Positions 6,466-12,591 of a stretch of DNA of 15,300 bases are shown piece by piece. Source of the DNA: an uncultured Muribaculaceae bacterium. GTDB taxonomy: Bacteria; Bacteroidota; Bacteroidia; Bacteroidales; Muribaculaceae. The stretch spans positions 1-15,300 of the forward strand of contig CAJTZQ010000078.1 of NCBI GenBank assembly GCA_910583795.1, in the 5' to 3' direction. The notes beneath the pieces were generated by a model that had not been told where the DNA came from, searched no databases, and worked only from the letters and a program-made list of their open reading frames with translations. How positions within the stretch are numbered: the stretch's first letter is position 1; every line of letters begins with the position of its first letter. Position numbers and translations under genes: made by a program.

Positions 6466-7751
6466 GGCATCTCTTTTACCAATTTTATCAATGCATCGCA
6501 GAGCTTTTCAACCTGTTGGTCACTGACTGCCATGTAAGGTGGCATGATATAACAGTTGTGTCCGAAAGGTCTTATCCATACTCCCTCTTTCACACAACGT
6601 TTCTGGAATTCCCCACAATCCACGTATTGGTCAACTTCTATAACGCCGATACCGCCAAGCACTCTTACGTCTCTTACATTGGGTAGTTGGCGTGCAGGCG
6701 CAAGCTTCTCTTTCATGATTGATTCAATCTGCTTGATTCTTTCCTGCCACGGGGAATCAAGCAGCAGCCTGACAGATGCCAATGCCACGGCGCAAGCAAG
6801 AGGGTTACCCATGAATGTAGGTCCGTGCATCATCACTCCGGCTTCTCCTGAAGAGATCATGTCTGCCACTTTGGCTGATGCGGCGATTGCAGAGAAAGTC
6901 ATGTACCCTCCGGTTATCGCTTTTCCCAAAAGCATTATGTCCGGTTCGACTCCGGCGTGTTCCCAGGCGAAGAGTTTTCCGGTGCGTCCGAATCCTGTGG
7001 CTATTTCATCAAAAATGAGTAGGACACCTTTTTCATCGCACGCGCGTCGCAATTCACGAAGGTATTGAGGATGATAGAACCTCATGCCTCCTGCGCCTTG
7101 GACAATGGGCTCGAGGATTACACCGGCAAGTTCATCGGAATGTTCGTCAAGAATTTTTTGCATCGGCAGGAACGATGCGGGATCCCATTCATCGTCAAAA
7201 CGGCATGACGGGGCATCTGCGAAATATCTTACGGGAAGCGCCGGACCGAATGCACCATGCATACCGGTGACAGGATCGCATACCGACATTGCGTTCCATG
7301 TATCGCCGTGATATCCTGAACGGATAGTGGCGAAGTTTGTCCGTTTGTGATTGTTTTGAGCCTGTACGGCCATCTTCATCGCAACTTCTGTAGCCACGCT
7401 TCCGGAGTCGGCATAGAAAATGTGGTTCATCGACGGAGGAAGGATGGAAAGGAGCAGCTTGCCGAGTTCGATTGCCGGACGATGGGTGAAGCCCCCGAAC
7501 ATCACATGGCTCATTTTTTCAATCTGGTCAGAGATGGCTTTGTTTAACACCGGATGGTTGTAACCATGTATCACACACCACCATGAAGACATCCCGTCGA
7601 TCAGCCGAGTACCGTCGGCAAGAAAGATTTCAGCTCCTTGGGCATGGTCTACGACGTATGTGGGTAATGGATTGTGTGTTGAGGTATAGGGATGCCAGAG
7701 GTGGCATCTGTCAAATTCGTCATGGACGGTGTTGGTTCCGGTATTATGCAT
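6453..7751 (-). CDS. bioA: Adenosylmethionine-8-amino-7-oxononanoate aminotransferase
   Basis: The 432-residue class III aminotransferase matches BioA along its whole length. It shows HLWHPYTS (17-24), DGMSSWWCVIHGYNHP (52-67), the cofactor region YADSGSVATEVAMKMA (113-128), GYHGDTWNAMSV, LIFDEIATGFGRTG (245-258) with Asp248, and the PLP Lys277 in LLGKAITGGY. It converts 8-amino-7-oxononanoate to 7,8-diaminopelargonate using S-adenosylmethionine as amino donor. It is the first gene of the operon, although its product acts after BioF. bioD and bioB are not in this window, so dethiobiotin and biotin synthesis must be encoded elsewhere. A candidate promoter lies 20-50 bases upstream. Confidence 0.93.
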   Translation of the reverse strand: MHNTGTNTVHDEFDRCHLWHPYTSTHNPLPTYVVDHAQGAEIFLADGTRLIDGMSSWWCVIHGYNHPVLNKAISDQIEKMSHVMFGGFTHRPAIELGKLLLSILPPSMNHIFYADSGSVATEVAMKMAVQAQNNHKRTNFATIRSGYHGDTWNAMSVCDPVTGMHGAFGPALPVRYFADAPSCRFDDEWDPASFLPMQKILDEHSDELAGVILEPIVQGAGGMRFYHPQYLRELRRACDEKGVLLIFDEIATGFGRTGKLFAWEHAGVEPDIMLLGKAITGGYMTFSAIAASAKVADMISSGEAGVMMHGPTFMGNPLACAVALASVRLLLDSPWQERIKQIESIMKEKLAPARQLPNVRDVRVLGGIGVIEVDQYVDCGEFQKRCVKEGVWIRPFGHNCYIMPPYMAVSDQQVEKLCDALIKLVKEMPCQE

Positions 7752-7770
7752 GTCGGTTAGAATTAATATG

Positions 7771-7801
7771 CGAAATTACAAAATACGGCTCAGATATGCA
7801 A
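7771..7801 (-). promoter_or_regulatory. Candidate promoter of the biotin operon
   Basis: On the minus strand TTG (7799-7801) is followed by a 20-base spacer and TAATTTCG (7771-7778), the same near-consensus -7 variant seen before nhaD. It would give a leader of only about 15 bases before the bioA ATG. I see no convincing biotin-repressor (BirA) operator around it. Confidence 0.4.
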
Positions 7802-7809
7802 CAGGGTTG

Positions 7810-7851
7810 GAGTTTTGAGTTTTGGGTTTTGAGTTTTGACTTTTATGTTTT
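7810..7851. repeat. Heptamer array, GAGTTTT type
   Basis: Six consecutive 7-nt units: GAGTTTT, GAGTTTT, GGGTTTT, GAGTTTT, GACTTTT, ATGTTTT. They lie between the bioA start and the mscS end, in opposite orientation to the neighbouring array at 7861-7944 (GTTT here, AAAC there). Confidence 0.8.
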
Positions 7852-7860
7852 CAGATTGCT

Positions 7861-7944
7861 CTTAAACCATAAACTATAAACGATAAACCCTAAACGATAA
7901 ACCCTAAACTCTCAACCATGAACTATATACTCTCAACTTTAAAG
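7861..7944. repeat. Heptamer array, NNTAAAC type, running into the 3' end of mscS
   Basis: Twelve 7-nt units in register: CTTAAAC, CATAAAC, TATAAAC, GATAAAC, CCTAAAC, GATAAAC, CCTAAAC, then the degenerate TCTCAAC, CATGAAC, TATATAC, TCTCAAC, TTTAAAG. The last units lie inside the mscS gene and encode its final residues and stop. With the array at 7810-7851 it could fold into an imperfect large hairpin at the end of the mscS message. I know of no firm function. Confidence 0.8.
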
Positions 7945-9104
7945 TCGTTGCCGGAGGGGGCTTGATACATGGCAAGACCGAATTCCGACACTACCGCATA
8001 TACATGGTTGAAGATAGCTGACTGGATGTGTTCGTATGTCACCCATTCCGTATTGTTGGTGAAGAAATATAGTTCGAGTGGAAGACCTTGGGGGGTAGGT
8101 TGCAATTGACGTACCATGTGGGTCATTTTTGTCTCGACATTTGGATTCGTCTTAAGATATCGTTCAAGATATTTCCTCAACAGTTCGATATTGACGGTAT
8201 GGCGGGCATCTTCGATATCTTCATCAACAATAAATCCTTTTTCTTTTAATCCGGAAAGTTGCGACAGAGTGCAGAATTTGATAGAATTGAGGTCGATATA
8301 TATTGACCGCATCACCCGTCTGCCGCCTGATTGCTGCATGGGTTTGAAATTCTGAAATGATTCACTGATGAGCGTGTAGGGTGGGACCGTAGTGACGGAA
8401 TTATCCCAGTTGCGTATTTTCACGGTTGTGAGAGATACGTCGATCACTTCTCCGTTAGCCCCGGACTTAGATACCACAATCCAGTCTCCTTTCTTGAGCA
8501 TGTCGTTTGCCGTGAGCTGCACGCCTGCCACAAGACCGAGAATAGTGTCCTTAAATACCAACATGAGCACGGCGGCTGAAGCACCTACCGCAGTTAGTAT
8601 CGCGAATGGACTTTTGTCGAATAGAATACTAATTCCTATTATTATGCCTATGCATATAAGAAGAAGTTTTAAAATTTGAAACACACCTCTTAAAGTATGG
8701 ATCTTGTATTTCTTACGTTTGTCGAAAGCGTTATAAAGATTTTGAAGGAACCTGTTAGAGAGGTGAACAAATGCCCAAACGATATAGAAGTCTGTAAGTT
8801 TTGTTAACCATATATATAGTTTCCCTTCTTCTCCGAATGCATTGGGAAGCAGAGCCGCCACCAACAGCGCCGGCGCCAGCTGAGAGAACGCTTTTAGGAA
8901 TCTACTGTTTAATAGATCGTCATCCCAAGTGCTTGTTGTCCGCTTAGTGACTATTTTTACGACCATCGCCACTATGCTGTGGCAAAAGAGATAAGCAAGA
9001 TAGGCAAGAACGGCAATTGTCACCAAAGTGACGGGAGCAAACGCCTTTTGCACCATGTTTTCAGAAAGAAATGAGGAGAGGAAATCGTGGATTATTTCAT
9101 ACAT
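7923..9104 (-). CDS. MscS-family mechanosensitive channel, YbdG/miniconductance type
   Basis: The 393-residue inner-membrane protein has about five hydrophobic segments (near 22-50, 73-88, 98-118, 140-162 and 168-198). The last is the pore helix, with ILTAVGASAAVLMLVFKDTI then LGLVAGVQLTANDMLKKGDW, the glycine- and alanine-rich pattern of MscS. The cytoplasmic beta domain follows (GEVIDVSLTTVKIRNWDNS, then VPPYTLISESFQNF), and then PMQQSGGRRVMRSIYID, the insertion that marks the YbdG/YnaI-like miniconductance branch. It should open on membrane tension to relieve osmotic downshock. It is monocistronic, divergent from the MATE gene. Its last codons fall inside a heptamer array, so the C-terminus may have drifted. 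Confidence 0.88.
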   Translation of the reverse strand: MYEIIHDFLSSFLSENMVQKAFAPVTLVTIAVLAYLAYLFCHSIVAMVVKIVTKRTTSTWDDDLLNSRFLKAFSQLAPALLVAALLPNAFGEEGKLYIWLTKLTDFYIVWAFVHLSNRFLQNLYNAFDKRKKYKIHTLRGVFQILKLLLICIGIIIGISILFDKSPFAILTAVGASAAVLMLVFKDTILGLVAGVQLTANDMLKKGDWIVVSKSGANGEVIDVSLTTVKIRNWDNSVTTVPPYTLISESFQNFKPMQQSGGRRVMRSIYIDLNSIKFCTLSQLSGLKEKGFIVDEDIEDARHTVNIELLRKYLERYLKTNPNVETKMTHMVRQLQPTPQGLPLELYFFTNNTEWVTYEHIQSAIFNHVYAVVSEFGLAMYQAPSGNDFKVESI

Positions 9105-9167
9105 CTTAAGATGTTTTTTGTGGTTATGGTTTAATTGGGTGTTATTGATTATTAACGGAGAAGATCT

Positions 9168-9236
9168 ATGAAAATTTTGGATCGTTCTTTATTGACGATT
9201 TTTTTGACAGCCATTATTACGCTAAAAATTACCTAA
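9168..9236 (+). CDS. Possible 22-residue hydrophobic peptide
   Basis: An ATG at 9168 is preceded by CGGAG with a 7-base spacing, one of the few Shine-Dalgarno-like sites in the window. It opens a short frame ending in TAA at 9234-9236. The peptide starts MKILDRSLL and continues with a hydrophobic run (TIFLTAIITL), like a signal peptide without a mature part. It may be a real small protein, a remnant of a lost exported protein, or chance. It lies upstream of the -7 box of the MATE gene. Confidence 0.2.
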   Translation: MKILDRSLLTIFLTAIITLKIT

Positions 9237-9273
9237 ATTGCAGTATGATTATTATAGTTAGGAAATAAAGTCT

Positions 9274-9281
9274 TAACTTTG
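9274..9281 (+). promoter_or_regulatory. -7 promoter element of the MATE gene
   Basis: TAACTTTG matches TAnnTTTG fully. The predicted start of transcription is about 9287, giving a 5' leader of about 100 bases. The -33 region (near 9250) is only TT-rich, not a clear TTTG. Confidence 0.55.
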
Positions 9282-9322
9282 CAGTGAAAAATGCTTCGAA
9301 AGCTGTTTTGTATTATTTATTT

Positions 9323-9342
9323 AACTTTCGCATCAGAAAGTT
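9323..9342 (+). other. Hairpin in the MATE gene leader
   Basis: AACTTTC (9323-9329) and GAAAGTT (9336-9342) pair perfectly around a 6-nt loop, inside the predicted untranslated leader and 46 bases before the ATG. It has no T-run, so it is not a terminator. It may stabilise or regulate the message; no riboswitch class is recognisable. Confidence 0.4.
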
Positions 9343-9387
9343 GAAGCTTAAGATTCTACAGGAGTAATTGCGGTCGCGTTTATCATT

Positions 9388-10770
9388 ATGGTAAAGATAG
9401 TAAAGAAAGACAATCATGTGGACATGCTCCACGGACCATTGTTCGGTAAAATTTTTGCGTTTTCTCTTCCTCTTATTTTGAGCGGGGTGTTGCAGCAATC
9501 GTTTAATGCTGTGGATATTGCCGTAATCGGACGGTATTCGACCACACAGGCTGTTGCGGCAGTCGGAAGTAACGGTTCTATCATCAACATACTTATCAAT
9601 CTTTTTCTCGGTATAGCCGTCGGTGCAAATGCCGTTATAGCGAATTATCTTGGCAAGAAGGACAATGATGCCGTCCGCAGGTCGGTGTCTACGGTGGCTG
9701 TCGTATCTTTGATATCCGGTTTTTTTCTGATGTTTCTCGGTAATTCATTGGCAAGGTTGATATTGGAGGCTATGGATTCCCCTACGGATGTGATAGATCT
9801 TGCCGAGCAATATCTTAAGATATATTTCTGCGGGATGCCGTTTATAATGGTCTATAACTTCGGGTCTGCGATAATGCGAAGTGTGGGTGATACGAAACTT
9901 CCGTTCTATTCATTACTTGCGGCAACTATTTGCAATCTGATTCTTGACGTGCTGTTCACGGGAGTGTTTAGTATGGGTGTCGCGGGCGTTGCATGGGCGA
10001 CCGTCATAGCAAATGGAGTGAATGCGGCTATCATAGTTTATTTCCTGACAAAAGAGTCGGATCCTGTGAAGTTGACAATGGAGAAATGGAGAGTGTCAAT
10101 GCCTGTTTTGAAGGAGATGCTGAAGATCGGTATTCCGGCAGGTTTGCAGTCGATGGTCTTTTCTGTTTCAAATGTGTTCATTCAATCGGCAATCAACAGT
10201 TTCGGTTCGGATGCGATAGCGGGTTCGGCAGCTGCTCTCACATTTGAAGGATATTGCTATTATATAGTGTCGGCGTTCTGTGGGGCTACGATTGCATTTG
10301 CCGGACAGAACTATGGCGCGGGGATGTACGATAGGTGTAAAAGAGTATTCCGCATCTGTATGTTGTATAGTGTTGTGTTATGTGGAGCGAGCAATTTGTT
10401 AGTTGCCTGGCAGGGACATGCATGCATAAGTTTGTTTAGCGGGGATTCGGAGGTGTTGAGGTATGCATTTATCAGGTTTCATACGGTATTGGTTCTTCAA
10501 TGGATGGCTTCATCTTATGAGATTTCGGGGTCATACATGCGGGCTTTGGGTTATTCGATGACTCCGATGTTGCTGACAATATTCGGCACATGTGTGTTGA
10601 GACTTGTGTGGGTTCACATTTTCAGAAGTATTGACGATTCGTTTCATACATTGATGACTATTTATCCTATTACTTGGGTAATAACCGGCATTATGGTTGT
10701 GACGGCTGCCTTTATAGTCCAACGGAAAGCTTTTTCAGACCTGAGGTCCAGAGAACTAAGTGTCGGTTAA
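9388..10770 (+). CDS. MATE-family multidrug efflux transporter
   Basis: The 460-residue protein has about 12 membrane helices in two halves. The N-terminal half begins MLHGPLFGKIFAFSLPLILS and has QQSFNAVDIAVIGRYSTTQAV and SNGSIINILINLFLGIAVGA, the usual MATE pattern. The second half repeats it with LKIGIPAGLQSMVFSVSNVF, AGSAAALTFEGY and FAGQNYGAG. It should export cationic drugs or metabolites in exchange for Na+ or H+; the substrate cannot be read from sequence. The ATG at 9388 directly follows an in-frame-open stretch without a Shine-Dalgarno; a later ATG at 9421 is possible but would cut the conserved N-terminus. Monocistronic, with a repeat array right after its stop. Confidence 0.9.
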   Translation: MVKIVKKDNHVDMLHGPLFGKIFAFSLPLILSGVLQQSFNAVDIAVIGRYSTTQAVAAVGSNGSIINILINLFLGIAVGANAVIANYLGKKDNDAVRRSVSTVAVVSLISGFFLMFLGNSLARLILEAMDSPTDVIDLAEQYLKIYFCGMPFIMVYNFGSAIMRSVGDTKLPFYSLLAATICNLILDVLFTGVFSMGVAGVAWATVIANGVNAAIIVYFLTKESDPVKLTMEKWRVSMPVLKEMLKIGIPAGLQSMVFSVSNVFIQSAINSFGSDAIAGSAAALTFEGYCYYIVSAFCGATIAFAGQNYGAGMYDRCKRVFRICMLYSVVLCGASNLLVAWQGHACISLFSGDSEVLRYAFIRFHTVLVLQWMASSYEISGSYMRALGYSMTPMLLTIFGTCVLRLVWVHIFRSIDDSFHTLMTIYPITWVITGIMVVTAAFIVQRKAFSDLRSRELSVG

Positions 10771-11023
10771 CATAAGAACACAAATACAGTATTGATTTAG
10801 AACATAAGAACAAAAACTGATATAGAACACAAGGACAGAAGTACATAAGGATAAGGGACAAAAGGAAATATTGAACAGAAGGACAAAGGGACAGAAAATT
10901 AAGGAATATAAGTGGATATGGGGCAAAAGAACAAAGATTGGCAAAAATAACCAGTGAGGTATTTAAGTTCATATTGGAGATTATTTTTCTTTTGTAATTT
11001 ATGTTCTTGTGTTCTTGTGTTCT
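10771..11023. repeat. Octamer-type repeat array with an inverted arm after the MATE gene
   Basis: From the stop codon to about 10910 the sequence is made of degenerate 8-nt units of the form GRACANAA (GAACATAA, GAACAAAA, GAACACAA, GGACAGAA, GTACATAA, GGACAAAA, GAACAGAA and others). At 10999-11023 the same unit appears inverted three times (ATGTTCTTGTGTTCTTGTGTTC), so the ends can pair into a large stem. A minus-strand frame through this region is an artefact of its low complexity. The remainder up to 11118 is AT-rich with nothing recognisable. Confidence 0.75.
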
Positions 11024-11118
11024 GAAACTGAACTTCACTAACAAGGGTGTTTGATGTGTGTGGATTGAAGGATTATTGGATGGAATTTAGGACGAAGGAT
11101 AAAAAAGTTTGGGATAGA

Positions 11119-11150
11119 CTTGTAGAAAATAAAATTAAGTTATAAATTTG
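11119..11150 (+). promoter_or_regulatory. Promoter of the structured RNA
   Basis: CTTG at 11119-11122, a 20-base spacer and TAAATTTG at 11143-11150 form a good Bacteroidetes promoter (-33 and -7). The predicted start is at about 11154-11157, exactly where the first RNA helix begins. Confidence 0.6.
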
Positions 11151-11154
11151 CGGT

Positions 11155-11471
11155 GCCGACCGATTCGCAGAAGCCCGGTCAGGGCAATGCGGGAGGGACT
11201 GTGAAATATTTTATGGAAAGCGTTTACCCAAACGCATATTCTTGACGTTTCGAAATCTGGTAAATTTCTAATTAGGGTCAAGGGTGTGGCAGACGGTAGA
11301 TGCCAAGCGGATATGTTATATTCGTCATGCAAATAGTGCGTGCGTATTATTTGCATGAGATTATTCATATTCAGCGTAGGCTTCTGCGGGATGCTCATTC
11401 AACTCTAATGGGCATACCAGAGCCTCGAAACGTGGGATGAGCACCAAGGTACAGACTCCTACGCTTTTTTT
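11155..11471 (+). ncRNA. Structured RNA of about 315 nt, unassigned: small RNA or leader of the propeller gene
   Basis: The unit runs from a promoter to an intrinsic terminator and contains many pairings in order. A first helix, GCC-GACCG with CGGTC-AG-GGC (11155-11185), has a 13-nt loop. GCGTTT-ACCC-AAACGC (11220-11235) is a tetraloop hairpin. CTTGAC with GTCAAG (11241-11282) encloses GAAAT/ATTTC. TGGCA pairs with TGCCA (11287-11305). An 11-bp hairpin TCATGCAAATA/TATTTGCATGA follows (11325-11358), then the terminator arm. The first loop holds CGCAGAAGCC, perfectly complementary to GGCTTCTGCG at 11379-11388, so a pseudoknot or closing helix is possible. It has no marks of tmRNA, RNase P RNA, SRP RNA, tRNA or a riboswitch I know; 6S-type RNA cannot be fully excluded. 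Its end is 45 bases before the propeller gene, so it may also be an attenuator. Confidence 0.6.
11374..11471 (+). terminator. Large branched terminator of the structured RNA
   Basis: GCGTAGG (11374-11380) pairs with CCTACGC (11458-11464), followed at once by seven T (11465-11471). Inside, TGCTCAT (11392-11398) pairs with ATGAGCA (11437-11443), and a small hairpin CTC-TGG/CCA-GAG lies within that. The arm is unusually long for a terminator. Its first strand overlaps by two bases the segment able to pair with 11166-11175. Confidence 0.65.
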
Positions 11472-11515
11472 ATTGTAATTTATCCCAATTAGGGGTCTTG
11501 GGATTTTATATTATC

Positions 11516-12529
11516 ATGTTTAAATTAAAACATTTAGTTACATGTATTCTCATAGCGGAACTGGTGTTCCCGACATACGCAAAGAAAATACAAGAGGAAG
11601 AATACGTGGTTGAAGAATCTGGTCTTAATGTAACAAAGATCACTGACGAAGAGGCAAATAGTGTTGTTGGCGCTACTTCTGGTAGATTTTGGGATAAAGG
11701 AAATATTGCCAATTCTGTGGCAGCAGGCTGCAAAAAAGCTAAATTGCAGTGGTGGACATTTAGAACTTTAGCTGTCTCTCCAGATGGTAGTGAAATTGCT
11801 TATCTTACACGAAATAATGATAAAAACAATATCATGGTAAGAAGGGCTTCCGGAAGCGGTGCATCTACCCAGAGAACATTTAGGAATATAATGGATTTTG
11901 GGTGGGGTTCTGATGATAATCTATATGTAAGTGAATCATTAGGATTGGATGAAGCAAAAATAAGTTCAATTGATGCACATAAAGGATCTGCGATGAGACA
12001 GATATCCTCAAATAACTATGATATGAATCCAATGTCTAAAAATGGAAAGGTAATCTTCTTTACCAGATTAGAAAAGAATGGACCTTCCATATGGAGTTTC
12101 AATAAAGAGACAGGAGAATTGATTAATTGTGCAAGGGGGTATCAAGCGTCGCCAATTTCAGATGAAGAATTTCTTTGTACAAGAAATTCAAAAGACGGTA
12201 ATTCGGAGATATGGTTAGTGAATTACATAAATGGACAGGAAACATTAATAGTATCAGATAAAGCTAAAGGATTTTCAAATGCAAGTTTGTCACCTGATGG
12301 ACAATGGATTTTAATGCAAGGAAATGCAAAATCGGCAAGTACTAAGAAAGAAAATTTAGATATATTTGTTATCAAACCAGATGGTACTCAATTAACGCAA
12401 CTTACCTTCCATCCTGGAGCTGATTTCTGTCCGGTATGGGGAGCAGACGGAAAGCAAATATATTTTATATCATCCCGCGCCACTAAAAAGGAAAGCTATA
12501 ATATCTGGAGAATGAATTTTGAACTTTAA
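11516..12529 (+). CDS. Exported TolB-like beta-propeller protein
   Basis: I take the ATG at 11516 (337 residues); a TTG at 11498 would add six residues before a normal signal peptide and falls in a small inverted repeat. Residues 1-22 are a signal peptide (basic start, LVTCILIAELVFPTYA), so the protein is probably periplasmic; no clear lipobox. Residues about 85-330 have PD40/TolB-type propeller repeats: AVSPDGSEIAYLTRNND, SLSPDGQWILMQGNAKS, then DIFVIKPDGTQLTQLTFHPG and WGADGKQIYFISSRATK, with intermediate weaker blades. Such propellers bind peptides or partners; no enzyme domain is attached. It lies between a structured RNA and a caspase-family gene on the same strand and shares their AT-rich codon use, unlike the biotin and MATE genes. 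No promoter is evident after the upstream terminator. Confidence 0.75.
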   Translation: MFKLKHLVTCILIAELVFPTYAKKIQEEEYVVEESGLNVTKITDEEANSVVGATSGRFWDKGNIANSVAAGCKKAKLQWWTFRTLAVSPDGSEIAYLTRNNDKNNIMVRRASGSGASTQRTFRNIMDFGWGSDDNLYVSESLGLDEAKISSIDAHKGSAMRQISSNNYDMNPMSKNGKVIFFTRLEKNGPSIWSFNKETGELINCARGYQASPISDEEFLCTRNSKDGNSEIWLVNYINGQETLIVSDKAKGFSNASLSPDGQWILMQGNAKSASTKKENLDIFVIKPDGTQLTQLTFHPGADFCPVWGADGKQIYFISSRATKKESYNIWRMNFEL

Positions 12530-12543
12530 ATACATGATTTTTC

Positions 12544-12582
12544 GGGAGTGATATGTGATAGCAACATATCACTTCCTTTTTT
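12544..12582 (+). terminator. Intrinsic terminator between propeller and caspase genes
   Basis: GGGAGTGATATGT (12544-12556) pairs with ACATATCACTTCC (12564-12576), 13 bp with one G-U pair, a 7-nt loop and six T after it. It sits 14 bases past the propeller stop and 10 bases before the caspase ATG, so the caspase gene needs read-through or a promoter I cannot see. Confidence 0.85.
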
Positions 12583-12591
12583 ATTACAAAT

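Noticed and set aside
7810..7944. CRISPR array or telomere-like repeat
   Set aside because: Units are 7 nt and contiguous, with no spacers and no cas genes; a telomere-like CCCTAAA look is only part of the degenerate heptamer.
10712..11044. 110-residue minus-strand frame after the MATE gene
   Set aside because: Its Leu/Cys/Phe/Ser-rich sequence is produced by the octamer repeats, and it overlaps the MATE 3' end.
11370..11390. CAGCGTAGG resembling the end of a TPP riboswitch
   Set aside because: The essential CTGAGA and other TPP core parts are absent, and the downstream genes have no thiamine role.
11135..11398. 87-residue minus-strand frame over the structured RNA
   Set aside because: The plus-strand promoter, hairpins and terminator explain the region better; the protein shows no domain and no promoter. 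Not fully excluded.
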